From: Bacteroidota bacterium
GTDB taxonomy: Bacteria; Bacteroidota; Bacteroidia; CAILMK01
Direction of reading: 5' to 3'
Assembly: GCA_013287095.1 (NCBI GenBank)
Contig: JABDEJ010000074.1
Span: forward strand, 1-11,112
Length of the DNA stretch: 11,112 nucleotides
A program made the translations under genes and the position numbers. The notes beneath the pieces are model-generated. The model did no database searches. It was not told the origin of the DNA and saw only the letters and a list, made by a program, of their open reading frames with translations. This document shows, in pieces, positions 1-7,893 of this stretch (its first letter is position 1; the number at the start of each line of letters is the position of its first letter).

Positions 1-935
1 GTCAACCTTTGAATATGATCCTGGATGATGGTGGTGACCTTACCAACGTGGTGCTTGACAAATATCCCGAACTGATAGCAAGTATTAAAGGTATCTCAGA
101 AGAAACCACTACCGGAGTACACCGTTTATATGAAAGAATGAAAAACGGGACATTGCCCGTTCCTGCCATTAATGTAAACGATAGTGTCACCAAATCAAAA
201 TTTGATAACAAATATGGCTGTAAAGAATCTTTGGTAGATGCCATTCGCCGTGCTACCGATATTATGATGGCTGGTAAAGTAGCCGTGGTAGCTGGTTATG
301 GTGACGTAGGGAAAGGTTCTGCACAATCACTCAGAGGCGCAGGTGCCAGGGTAATTGTAACTGAAATCGATCCTATCTGTGCATTACAAGCTGCTATGGA
401 CGGATTTGAAGTAAAGAAAATGGACGATGCCGTAAAAAGGGCCGATATCGTGGTGACCGCCACCGGTAATACTGGCATTATCAGGGAAAGACATTTCAGG
501 TCTATGAAAGACAAAGCCATCGTTTGCAATATCGGTCACTTCGATAATGAAATTGATATGGCTTGGTTGAACGGCTCTTATGGAAAAACCAAAGATACCA
601 TTAAACCACAGGTAGATATGTACACTATTGATGGCAAAGAGATCATTGTTTTAGCTGAGGGCCGTCTGGTGAACCTTGGTTGCGCTACGGGTCACCCATC
701 ATTTGTAATGTCGAACTCATTCAGCAACCAGACTCTGGCTCAAATCGAACTCTGGATGCACCATAACAACTACAAAAACGAAGTTTATGTGCTTCCAAAA
801 CATCTTGATGAAAAAGTAGCACGTTTGCACCTTGCTAAAATTGGTGTAGAACTGGATATCTTGTCCGAAGAACAAGCCAAATATATCGGTGTTCCGGTAC
901 AAGGGCCATTTAAAGGTGATAGCTACAGATACTAA
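1..935 (+). CDS. ahcY: Adenosylhomocysteinase (S-adenosyl-L-homocysteine hydrolase), 5' end cut by window
   Basis: This cytoplasmic NAD-dependent enzyme splits S-adenosylhomocysteine into adenosine and homocysteine, removing the inhibitory product of SAM-dependent methylation. The reading frame is open from the first base (codons begin at position 3, Gln-Pro-Leu-Asn-Met), so about 125 N-terminal residues lie outside the window; the roughly 310 residues present agree with a family total near 435. Recognisable landmarks are the DDGGDLT substrate loop, [15 protein letters not shown], the catalytic block [11 protein letters not shown] (Lys, Asp, Asn and Cys matching K186, D190, N191 and C195 of the human enzyme), the Rossmann motif [49 protein letters not shown], and the C-terminal KGDSYRY that reaches the neighbouring subunit's NAD. 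All catalytic positions in the visible part look intact. It is convergent with the downstream gene and ends in a heptamer array and hairpin terminator. Confidence 0.97.
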   Translation, partial: QPLNMILDDGGDLTNVVLDKYPELIASIKGISEETTTGVHRLYERMKNGTLPVPAINVNDSVTKSKFDNKYGCKESLVDAIRRATDIMMAGKVAVVAGYGDVGKGSAQSLRGAGARVIVTEIDPICALQAAMDGFEVKKMDDAVKRADIVVTATGNTGIIRERHFRSMKDKAIVCNIGHFDNEIDMAWLNGSYGKTKDTIKPQVDMYTIDGKEIIVLAEGRLVNLGCATGHPSFVMSNSFSNQTLAQIELWMHHNNYKNEVYVLPKHLDEKVARLHLAKIGVELDILSEEQAKYIGVPVQGPFKGDSYRY

Positions 936-936
936 T

Positions 937-971
937 CAGATTACAGTCATCAGTCATCAGTCATCAGTAAT
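937..971. repeat. Heptamer tandem array, left arm (CAGTCAT units)
   Basis: Five head-to-tail 7-base units are visible: CAGATTA, three exact copies of CAGTCAT, then CAGTAAT. The array begins one base after the ahcY stop codon. Positions 951-972 are an exact 22-base reverse complement of 1081-1102, so this arm could pair with the right arm in RNA. It resembles the short tandemly repeated heptamers known from some other bacterial intergenic regions; the function is unknown. Confidence 0.85.
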
Positions 972-1017
972 GAGAGTTTGCTTTTGGTCTAACTCCCGTC
1001 ATTATACTATTTACATC

Positions 1018-1050
1018 AAAAAAAGGGCGGAAGTGATTCTGCCCTTTTCT
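1018..1050. terminator. Bidirectional intrinsic terminator between convergent genes
   Basis: A hairpin spans 1021-1048. AAAAGGGC pairs with GCCCTTTT, and the stem continues inward through one G-U pair and GAA/TTC around a GTGA loop, giving about 12 pairs. On the plus strand it ends in TTTTCT and can stop ahcY. On the minus strand the 3' side reads GCCC followed by seven T (1018-1024), a better U-tract, and would stop the secreted-protein gene that ends at 1121. It sits between the two heptamer arms. Confidence 0.85.
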
Positions 1051-1081
1051 ACTTGTTAAACATGGTTTATAGTAAACTCAC

Positions 1082-1117
1082 ATTACTGATGACTGATGAC
1101 TGAAGAACTGATGACTG
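1082..1117. repeat. Heptamer tandem array, right arm (ATGACTG units, inverted relative to left arm)
   Basis: The units are ATTACTG, ATGACTG, ATGACTG, an 8-base AAGAACTG that breaks the phase, and a final ATGACTG. These are the reverse complement of the left-arm units. The arm ends three bases before the stop codon (1121-1123) of the minus-strand gene, so both arms abut stop codons. Confidence 0.85.
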
Positions 1118-1120
1118 TAT

Positions 1121-3913
1121 TTATTCCTTATACACCATCTTAGAAATAACATCCTTATCACTTACGATCTGTAAAAAATAAGTTCCTGATGCAAAATTAG
1201 AAAGGTCTATCTGATTGTTTTTAAGTCCTTTACCGGAAACGTTTTGGGTATAAATAGTAGAACCGGTTGTATTGATAAGTTTCAGTATAACAGGACTATT
1301 ATCCTGGTTTGTCCAGTTTAAATTTAAGGCGTTCCCGGCCGGGTTAGGATACATCTCCAATGAAAGAGAATTTGTCTCAATATTCACCGCCCTGATTTCC
1401 GAATATTCAAATTTTTGATTGAAGTCTACTTGTTTGAGCCGATAGTAAATAACGTCCGATGGAATGACACCCGGAAGGTTATCACTGAAACTATAGGATT
1501 CCGTAACCTGGCTGTTTCCATGACCAGGAATCTGACCAATTGTTTGCCAGAATGCGCCATCTGTAGAACGTTCTATTCCAAAATAGTCGTTGTTGATTTC
1601 TGAAGCAGTTTCCCAGTTCAGTAATACGGTATTGTCAGTGTTCAAAATCGCGTTGAAATCCAAAAATGTAACAGGGAGTGCACTTGCAGATCCCAGGCCC
1701 ACACCGATATTGTATTGGTCGCCCATAGTTATAGAGATTAGCCCTGGCCCTGATGAGACCGTATATTGAGTCGGGTCCGGTTCTAAAGAAATATCATAAT
1801 AAGATGTAGATGGCGTCCAGATATTGGTATGGGTAATATCCCTGTAAGCTACGAACGCATGTTTCAAATCATAATGCCCGCCAGCGCAAAGGTCTGTACT
1901 ATTGTTCCATTGCGGTGTTACTGTAACACTGGTTGAAGTTCCGGGGCAACTGATGGTCCAAGTGCGGTTTACAGAGTAATCAGGGACTTGGGTCGAACCA
2001 TCATTTTCTGTAATGCCATTTGAAACAGCTATATCAAAAGTGGCTGTACCTGAAGGTGTAATGGTGATTGGATTATAACCATCACCGATATAGAATGTTG
2101 CACCGGCAGTTGTTACAGTCATTTCAAGTGTACCGCTTCCATTTGTAAATATGTAATCTGTACTGCTGTAACCACTTATACTTCCGCCATTGGCTATTGT
2201 CAGTTTATATGCCCCCAGATTGATTTTACCTGAAGTTAGTGTCAGTATATGATTTACAGTTATGTTTCCACTTAATGTAGCGGTCGTATTGCTGATCGTA
2301 AGATTGTAAAAAGTTTGCGCATTGATACCAGGGCTTGTACCGCTGATTGTTGTGGTACCGGTACCTGTCGTTATTGAGTTGATGGTTGTATTTCCATATA
2401 CTGTAACATTATAAGAGCCGGGAATAAGTGTACCTGATCCTGCAAGGTTGCCATTCACGATAATACTCCCGGTTAAGGTTACAGTGCCGCTATTAATGGT
2501 TAAATTATTAAAAGTATATGCCCCTAAATTGGAACTCCCGGTATTGCCAAGGATAATTGTTGAGGAATTTGCCGTAAAAGTTGAAACTGAAAAGGTGCCG
2601 TCCACGGTAATATTATCACTGCCTCCGTAAATAGCACCGGTTCCGGTTATGTTTCCTGATATGGTCAAGCCGCTTGCTCCGGTCAGGGTTAAGCCACCGC
2701 TTGCCGTATTCACAATCAGGTTCTTAAAGTTATGGTCGCCAAGCTTCTGAGCACTTGCCCCTTGAAAATCCAGGGTGGCATTCGTAAGTGTGTATGAAGA
2801 CGTTGCAATAAATTGCTCTGCAAACCCATCTGAAGTATTACTGACCATCGAAACCCTTGCCGTACCATTGACAATAATGTTGGCAGCGGTTACAGTATAG
2901 CTGGCACCCACCCTGAGCACCGTGCCTGCATCTATTGTTAAGTTATTCGTCGCAGCCTGTGAAACTGTAAACCTTACAGTATCGCTGGTATTGGCAATCT
3001 CAATATTTATGGGTTGTTTATTGCCTGTACCATGAGTTGTTGTTTCTTCCTGCTGCGAAGTTCCTGCAAATTTCAAGGTCCCCTGATTGAAATACTGAAC
3101 TACTGCATAAGATGTATTAAACCCATATAAGTATTGTCCTTGCGGATCATCCGTACTTGCAGTAACGTTACAATATGTGACATCGATTGTCCCATATACG
3201 AGGATATTTTCAATTTCATTATCGGCATGAACTTTATTGGAGGCACCCGGTTTAAACTCTGCCCCTGCGTCAATGGTCATGATATTAAACTGAATATCAC
3301 CTGTCGTTGTTACAGGATAATACTGGTTTGCAATTTCGATATTGGTTCCATTTATATTGAAATCAAGTCCACCAGAACCAGCTAAACAACCTCCTATGTT
3401 CTGAGGGCCAATGCCATCGAATATCATGTATGATTGTGTTCCTGCATAAGAATAGCTTGAATAGGTTGATATAGCCAAGTCACCTTTGATGTGTGTAGTG
3501 GCCCCGAAAACGGAAAGCTCGCCACTGCCACTAATAGTTACTGTGGTAAAGGTGCTCCTCCTTGTCATTAACAAACCTCCGGAGCCAACACTGGTATTCC
3601 CACTTACAGTCAATGCGTTTGTCCCATCCAATTTTAAAGTTGAAGATGAGTTGACAGTTAAGCTATTGATTGTGGCCCCGCCACTGACATTAAAAGTGGG
3701 TTCAAAGGTCTGGATGGTTATCACGACATCATCGCCACTCGCCGGAGGGGTTGATCCTCCTGATGTACTCCAGTTGTTCGCGTTGCTCCATAATGTATCC
3801 TGAGCCCCTGTCCAGGTGGTAGTTCCGGCTTTCGCCTGATGAACCATTGCACAAAAAACAATTGTAAAGGCATAAAATGCCTTTGATTTCAAAATTTGTT
3901 TGAAAATTTTCAT
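1121..3913 (-). CDS. Secreted repetitive beta-helix-like surface protein with T9SS type A sorting tail
   Basis: This is a large exported protein, about 930 residues from the preferred start. An in-frame ATG at 3952 would add 13 residues, but the ATG at 3913 gives a standard signal peptide: MKIFKQ, then a hydrophobic core AFYAFTIVFCAMV, and likely cleavage after HQAKA. Using numbering from 3952, residues 43-80 hold a TTTWTGAQDTLWSNANNW start common to surface proteins of this phylum. Residues 90-640 are rich in Thr, Ser, Gly and Asn, with beta-helix-like periodicity and degenerate repeats (FKNLIVNT near 409, FNNLTINS near 481, FYNLTISN near 548, each followed by a TLTG/TLSG and NGN/GNI step). 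Residues 759-858 (LPVTFLDF...LNWETASEINNDYFGIERS...YYRLKQVD) match the module that often precedes sorting tails. Residues 864-943 (MYPNPAGNALNLNW, ending YFLQIVSDKDVISKMVYKE) are the type A T9SS C-terminal domain. It is probably surface-anchored or released; the ligand or adhesive role is unknown. Confidence 0.9.
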   Translation of the reverse strand: MKIFKQILKSKAFYAFTIVFCAMVHQAKAGTTTWTGAQDTLWSNANNWSTSGGSTPPASGDDVVITIQTFEPTFNVSGGATINSLTVNSSSTLKLDGTNALTVSGNTSVGSGGLLMTRRSTFTTVTISGSGELSVFGATTHIKGDLAISTYSSYSYAGTQSYMIFDGIGPQNIGGCLAGSGGLDFNINGTNIEIANQYYPVTTTGDIQFNIMTIDAGAEFKPGASNKVHADNEIENILVYGTIDVTYCNVTASTDDPQGQYLYGFNTSYAVVQYFNQGTLKFAGTSQQEETTTHGTGNKQPINIEIANTSDTVRFTVSQAATNNLTIDAGTVLRVGASYTVTAANIIVNGTARVSMVSNTSDGFAEQFIATSSYTLTNATLDFQGASAQKLGDHNFKNLIVNTASGGLTLTGASGLTISGNITGTGAIYGGSDNITVDGTFSVSTFTANSSTIILGNTGSSNLGAYTFNNLTINSGTVTLTGSIIVNGNLAGSGTLIPGSYNVTVYGNTTINSITTGTGTTTISGTSPGINAQTFYNLTISNTTATLSGNITVNHILTLTSGKINLGAYKLTIANGGSISGYSSTDYIFTNGSGTLEMTVTTAGATFYIGDGYNPITITPSGTATFDIAVSNGITENDGSTQVPDYSVNRTWTISCPGTSTSVTVTPQWNNSTDLCAGGHYDLKHAFVAYRDITHTNIWTPSTSYYDISLEPDPTQYTVSSGPGLISITMGDQYNIGVGLGSASALPVTFLDFNAILNTDNTVLLNWETASEINNDYFGIERSTDGAFWQTIGQIPGHGNSQVTESYSFSDNLPGVIPSDVIYYRLKQVDFNQKFEYSEIRAVNIETNSLSLEMYPNPAGNALNLNWTNQDNSPVILKLINTTGSTIYTQNVSGKGLKNNQIDLSNFASGTYFLQIVSDKDVISKMVYKE

Positions 3914-4093
3914 AAAAGATTTTTTTAGCTGTTCAATTATTCTCAAAGACAAACACCCCCACGGTTATGCCTTTGCTGATTATTCGCCCCGAAGATCGTA
4001 AATAATTAATAAAAGGTTAAAAATGCTTAAAATTAATAATAATCATGTAAACGTTATTTCGTTGTGAGTAACTAAGATTTCACTGGACGATGG

Positions 4094-4124
4094 TTGCAAT
4101 TACCAAAACCCTTTTTTATCTTTA
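4094..4124 (+). promoter_or_regulatory. Bacteroidota-type promoter for the beta-propeller gene
   Basis: TATCTTTA at 4117-4124 fits the -7 consensus TAnnTTTG except for the last base. A TTG at 4094-4096 lies 20 bases upstream, where a -33 element is expected. Transcription would start around 4130, giving a leader of about 25 bases before the ATG at 4155, which is preceded by an A-rich stretch and no Shine-Dalgarno. This is a motif match only. The 202-base divergent region 3953-4154 otherwise shows no gene, and I could not pick out a convincing promoter for the leftward gene. Confidence 0.45.
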
Positions 4125-4154
4125 CAGCGCCAAAATTTTAAAACAAACTAAGAA

Positions 4155-5912
4155 ATGAAAAAAAATTTACTTTTTTCGTGTGCCTTGCTATTCTCTGCAA
4201 TGGCTTTTGCCCAGACTTATAAAAATGTGTACAGCGCCAAACAGGATTGGTCAAGTATCCATGATTTTTTCGGAATGGATGATGATGTCTCGCATTATAG
4301 CGGACTAACCCTGGACGACTCGGGAGCTATTTATATCACAGGTTCAACCACCAGGGACAGTTTGGGCAATACTATTGGATTTTGCAATAAATATGGGACC
4401 AATGGTAATCTGGAATGGTTTTCTGCCAGTACTCATGGTGATATGACATCTTCCAATGGTATCATCTGGGATTCTGAACAAAATAGGATATATAATTGTG
4501 GTAGCTACTACACCACTTATGGCGGTGTTGGCCTGGCAGGCGCATTTGTCCTGGATATGTTTCAGGCCAATGATAGTTTTTTAGGCGAATATTTTTGGCC
4601 AGACCCGAATGCTACCAAACGTCTGCCAAATTATGCGGGCGCATATAACCTATGCGAAGATAAAAAGGGAAAGATATATGTTACAGGATTTATAGGTGGG
4701 TATCTCAGTTATGGTGTACTGAATCATAATATGCTCACAACTTTCAAAATGGATGGAGCTGATACACTTAATGGCATTATCTGGCAGTCAACTTATGATT
4801 CTACAAACCTGCTTGAAGAGGAAGGCCAGTTCATTGCAGTAGATCCGAATAACAATGCTTATGTAGCTGGTATCAGGGGAGATACTTTGCCAAACAATAT
4901 TAATTTTAGCCTTCTTTGTGTCAAATATGATAGTTCCGGGAATATTAAATGGCAACGAAAATATCAGAATATAGATACCTTTCACCTTACCAATTCTACA
5001 GGCCTTGCCGTAAGCAACAGCGGCAGCGCCTACATGAGCGGGAATCTTCCCGACCCGGGAGCATATCATAATGACGGGATCATATTAAAATATACCAACC
5101 AGGGCAAACTTGCCTGGGAGAAACGTATGTCAAGTCTCATGCTGCATGTTCAGGATGCTGGATGCAATGGCCTTAGCCTTGACAAGAGCGGAAACCTTTT
5201 TGCGGCAGGATATATAGAAACAGATAGCGGAGCATACGCTACCCTGGTTAAATTTGATACTTCGGGCAATGTGCTGTGGATGGATACATTACATGACGAA
5301 GCAAGCAATGGCGCACTTATTTCAAATGCGATCGCTTTAACTCTTGATGATACCGGGAATGTGTATGTAACAGGTACCCGCGGCGATAACCATACTTTTC
5401 AGGATATCTTTACAGCCAGGTATAATAGCGCTGGTGATAAGCAATGGTATATCAGGTACAATGACAGCATATTAACTTATAACTCCCCTACCGCGATAAA
5501 ACTTGATAAAAAAGGTAATGTGATTGTTGCCGGCGGCCATAATGGTGACACTATAAGCGGGGAAGATATACTTGTTTTGAAATACAGCCAGTCTATGGCA
5601 AAAGTAAGGGTTCATAACTCAGCAGTAAATGCTTCATTAGAGCAATCATCCAACGTTAATTTATACCCAAATCCGTTTTCTGATAAATTAAACTGTGAGT
5701 TAACCCTTTCAGAAGCTTCTTCTGTTTACATGACTTTTTATGACCTGACAGGCAGGGAATTAAAGGCACGCTCCTACCCCGATTTGCAGGTTGGACAAAA
5801 CAACTTTGAAATCGGCTTGGATAATCTTTCCAAAGGTTTGTACTTCTACAAGTGCACTATTGTAAACCAGGATGGGGCAAACACTCTGAATGGAAAGGTA
5901 GAGAAGCTATAA
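4155..5912 (+). CDS. Secreted repeat beta-propeller protein with T9SS type A sorting tail
   Basis: This 585-residue exported protein begins with a clear signal peptide (MKKNLLFSCALLFSAMAFAQ, cleavage near residue 20). The mature part carries about eight copies of a loose motif L-x-L-D-x-x-G-x-x-Y-x-x-G near residues 51, 103, 166, 227, 284, 340, 395 and 448, spaced 52-63 residues apart. Each is followed by a KYD-SSGN-x-x-W type strand, as in YDSSGNIKWQRKY and FDTSGNVLWMDT. This pattern is that of SBBP-like beta-propeller repeats, so the copies probably form one seven- or eight-bladed propeller. The C-terminus from about residue 495 (NLYPNPFSDKLNCELTL, YDLTGRELKARSY, GLYFYKCTIV) is a type A T9SS sorting domain, implying export through the Sov/PorV route to the surface. 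Start choice is secure because the signal peptide begins at this ATG. It is transcribed divergently from the other T9SS cargo gene. Whether it binds or degrades anything cannot be told; no catalytic motif was seen. Confidence 0.92.
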   Translation: MKKNLLFSCALLFSAMAFAQTYKNVYSAKQDWSSIHDFFGMDDDVSHYSGLTLDDSGAIYITGSTTRDSLGNTIGFCNKYGTNGNLEWFSASTHGDMTSSNGIIWDSEQNRIYNCGSYYTTYGGVGLAGAFVLDMFQANDSFLGEYFWPDPNATKRLPNYAGAYNLCEDKKGKIYVTGFIGGYLSYGVLNHNMLTTFKMDGADTLNGIIWQSTYDSTNLLEEEGQFIAVDPNNNAYVAGIRGDTLPNNINFSLLCVKYDSSGNIKWQRKYQNIDTFHLTNSTGLAVSNSGSAYMSGNLPDPGAYHNDGIILKYTNQGKLAWEKRMSSLMLHVQDAGCNGLSLDKSGNLFAAGYIETDSGAYATLVKFDTSGNVLWMDTLHDEASNGALISNAIALTLDDTGNVYVTGTRGDNHTFQDIFTARYNSAGDKQWYIRYNDSILTYNSPTAIKLDKKGNVIVAGGHNGDTISGEDILVLKYSQSMAKVRVHNSAVNASLEQSSNVNLYPNPFSDKLNCELTLSEASSVYMTFYDLTGRELKARSYPDLQVGQNNFEIGLDNLSKGLYFYKCTIVNQDGANTLNGKVEKL

Positions 5913-5916
5913 CAAA

Positions 5917-5944
5917 TAGGCGTTAGGTAATAGGCATTAGGCGT
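5917..5944. repeat. Second heptamer tandem array (TAGGCGT units) running into a coding end
   Basis: Four contiguous 7-base units are present: TAGGCGT, TAGGTAA, TAGGCAT and TAGGCGT, followed by TAG. The sequence is unrelated to the CAGTCAT arrays near 950 but has the same period and the same setting, between two convergent genes immediately after a stop codon (5910-5912). On the minus strand the array contains the stop codon (5937-5939) and the last Asn-Ala codons of the permease gene. Confidence 0.8.
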
Positions 5945-7277
5945 TAGAGGGAGTAGCTTTCAGTTTTGGGCTTTTGGCCGTTTGCAAAACGATAAAGCCA
6001 ATTATAAATGCTACAAACAGTGGCCATACAGAGTTGCGCATATCGCCTGTAACCTGCTGCATGAAACCAAACAAGGCGGTACCTAATACGATGCATACCT
6101 TTTCGCATACATCATAAAAACTGAAATAGGAAGCATGATCATCTGTTTCAGGCAGCAACTTAGAATAAGTGGCCCTTGAAAGGCTTTGAATACCGCCCAT
6201 TACAAGGCCTACCAATAGTGCCACACCTTCAAACTCATTTTCGACGTGTGCATCAGTTTTATTTACAAAAAATATTGATGAGCAACATATCAGCCACAAG
6301 CATATCATAAAAGACAAGGAGAAAATATTACCTCTTATTTTTGAAACCCAGGCAAATAAATAAGCTCCCCCAATGGCAACAATCTGTATCACGAGAATTG
6401 ATAGGATCAATACACTACTTTTGAGTTTCAATTCATCGCTACCATAAGTTGCTGCCAGGTACATAATGGTTTGCACCCCCATATCGAAAAAGAAAAAAGC
6501 AATAAGGAAGTTCCGGGTTTTAGGAAGGTTTTTAAGGCTTTTCCAGACCTTGACAAGCTCATTGAACCCTTTCGATATTATATTGCCAACACCTTCTTTA
6601 GAACTACTCTTGGGCAGCCTTGCAAATGTGATTTGGCTAAATCCTGCCCACCAAATACCAACAGTCACAAAAACCACCCTGGAAGGCAGAGTTGGATCTC
6701 CCAAAAAAGTGGAAGTATCACTGCTAAACCCGAACCATTCTTTTTTCTCTACCATCAATAGGTTAACGATCATTAACAACACGCTTCCAATATATCCGAG
6801 GGCATATCCTTTGGCGCTTACACGGTCATAGTTTTCAGGGGTAGCAATTTCCGGAAGATATGCATTGTAAAAAACGAGACTGCCACCAAAACCAATACTG
6901 GCCATGATCGAACAAATGACACCATATTCCACATTGGCCCTTCCGGTAAAAAAGTATAAGGCTGCGCATGATAAACTACCCAGGTAAGCAAAGAACTTCA
7001 TAAAACTTTTTTTGCTCCCGCTGTAATCAGCGATGCCGGACAAAACCGGCAATAAAATAGCAAGAACGAGGAAAGAAAATGATAACCCATAAGAGTATAA
7101 TACCGTATTAATGATATGAATACCAAAAAAATCTATGATCTCGTTACCGTCTTTGCCAACGGTAACAGAGGCGTAATAAATCGGAAAAATGGTAGAGGTG
7201 ATCACAAGGGAATACACTGAGTTTGCCCAGTCGTACATTGCCCAGCCATTGATCACTTTTTTATCGTTTAATGCCAT
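5937..7277 (-). CDS. MFS permease, UMF1 (Atg22-like) family
   Basis: This is a 446-residue inner-membrane transporter with about 12 hydrophobic segments. The family signature is unusually clear. The N-terminus reads NGWAMYDWANSVYSLVITST, matching the WxxYDWANSxY hallmark. The loop after the second or third helix carries an MFS motif-A variant, GIADYSGSKK (81-90). A FYNAYLPEIATPENYDRVSAKGY segment follows at 136-158, and GGIQSLSRATYSKLLPETDD...YDVCEK near 361-393 is the second conserved block. Members of this family include the yeast vacuolar amino-acid effluxer Atg22; bacterial substrates are mostly unassigned, so none is claimed. The start at 7277 gives the expected short N-terminus before the DWAN motif. 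The last residues (Asn-Ala-stop) are encoded by a heptamer repeat, so the C-terminal tail has probably been altered without touching the membrane core. It faces away from the GldM-like gene and looks monocistronic. Confidence 0.92.
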   Translation of the reverse strand: MALNDKKVINGWAMYDWANSVYSLVITSTIFPIYYASVTVGKDGNEIIDFFGIHIINTVLYSYGLSFSFLVLAILLPVLSGIADYSGSKKSFMKFFAYLGSLSCAALYFFTGRANVEYGVICSIMASIGFGGSLVFYNAYLPEIATPENYDRVSAKGYALGYIGSVLLMIVNLLMVEKKEWFGFSSDTSTFLGDPTLPSRVVFVTVGIWWAGFSQITFARLPKSSSKEGVGNIISKGFNELVKVWKSLKNLPKTRNFLIAFFFFDMGVQTIMYLAATYGSDELKLKSSVLILSILVIQIVAIGGAYLFAWVSKIRGNIFSLSFMICLWLICCSSIFFVNKTDAHVENEFEGVALLVGLVMGGIQSLSRATYSKLLPETDDHASYFSFYDVCEKVCIVLGTALFGFMQQVTGDMRNSVWPLFVAFIIGFIVLQTAKSPKLKATPSNA

Positions 7278-7299
7278 AAATTTATATTGATGTGCGGGT

Positions 7300-7307
7300 C
7301 AAATATA
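7300..7307 (-). promoter_or_regulatory. -7 promoter element for the UMF1 permease
   Basis: Read on the minus strand this is TATATTTG, an exact match to the Bacteroidota TAnnTTTG element. It lies 22 bases before the ATG at 7277, predicting a short leader of around 15 bases. No TTTG lies at the ideal -33 distance (the nearest, at 7320-7323, is too close), so the call rests on the -7 match alone. Confidence 0.45.
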
Positions 7308-7414
7308 AAGGTTTTGAGACAAAGACCTCCTGAAAACAAAGCAATGGAAATGTTATATTATCATTTCTATAACTTTACGGAGCTTCAGTTGTTAGGTAAA
7401 TAAACACTTTGATT

Positions 7415-7882
7415 ATGTCCAGACATCTGAAACACTTCTTTTCAATTCCCCTGATCCTGATCATTCCTTTCCTTTCAGGTTTATCAAACGGGTCTGTGAA
7501 ACAAAATAATGCATCTGTGAACCTGATCATCAGGCTTGGCAATGTAGAAGCCGGATCCGTAACATTGTCACAACTGGCAAATGCTGGAATGGTGAGCGCT
7601 GAAGTGATCAATGCTACGGATGGAACCCCAATTACTTATACCGTAAACTCCTTTACCTTTAGCACTTCATATCTAAAAGGCAATAAAAAAATTGTTACCT
7701 ATACCGAAAACGCAACGGGTAACTCACTTACCAAAACCATGAAAGCCAAAATCGCAGGCCTTAAACCCGGCAGCATTATCACTATTGATAATGGTAATGC
7801 ATTAAGTCCCCAGAATATGATGGTGAGTTTTGATGCCACTTCATGGCAGATTGCCCCTGACCCTACAACCAAAGAACAGTAA
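7415..7882 (+). CDS. Exported small protein resembling a stand-alone GldM C-terminal domain
   Basis: The product is about 155 residues from the ATG at 7415. The frame extends two codons further to a TTG at 7409, which I consider less likely. An N-terminal signal or anchor is present (basic SRHLKH, then FFSIPLILIIPFLSGL). The rest, about residues 40-145, follows the order of the GldM C-terminal domain: a glycine-containing strand, VTLSQLANAGMVSAEV (compare the MTKSELxxxxxVxAE of GldM), YTVNSFTFSTSY, a basic or asparagine-rich hairpin, LTKTMKAKIAGLKPGSIITI (compare the ALIxxLKRGSKIYIE of GldM), and a closing MMVSFDATSW strand. In gliding and T9SS machines this domain sits at the periplasmic tip of GldM and contacts the GldK/GldN ring. 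Here the membrane motor helix and other domains are missing, so it cannot replace GldM. A possible -7 element, TAACTTTA, lies at 7370-7377. The family assignment is from remembered motif order, not a search. Confidence 0.7.
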   Translation: MSRHLKHFFSIPLILIIPFLSGLSNGSVKQNNASVNLIIRLGNVEAGSVTLSQLANAGMVSAEVINATDGTPITYTVNSFTFSTSYLKGNKKIVTYTENATGNSLTKTMKAKIAGLKPGSIITIDNGNALSPQNMMVSFDATSWQIAPDPTTKEQ

Positions 7883-7893
7883 ACAGGATCAGG

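Noticed and set aside
2..244. Minus-strand open frame opposite ahcY
   Set aside because: The plus strand here encodes the invariant SAHH core; the antisense frame is a shadow.
937..1117. CRISPR-like or MITE interpretation of the repeats
   Set aside because: Units are 7 bases without spacers, so it is not CRISPR. For a MITE there is no visible target-site duplication, and the interior is mostly a terminator; mobility is left only as an open hypothesis.
3486..3803. Open frame of 105 codons opposite the beta-helix-like secreted protein
   Set aside because: It is composed of Val/Leu/Thr-rich low complexity that mirrors the Thr/Gly/Asn repeats of the real gene, with no promoter or homologous look.
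5969..5999. Possible hairpin GGCTTT/AAAGCC with inner CGTTT/AAACG downstream of the propeller gene
   Set aside because: It lies inside the permease coding sequence, has unpaired internal bases and lacks a T-tract on the plus strand; likely chance.
6466..6831. Open frames of about 96-121 codons on the plus strand opposite the UMF1 permease
   Set aside because: They are antisense to a strongly conserved permease, have no recognisable protein features, and reflect the codon bias of the true gene.
7391..7401. GTTAGGTAA near the GldM-like gene, similar to part of the heptamer array at 5922
   Set aside because: It is a single 9-base match without tandem period; consistent with chance.
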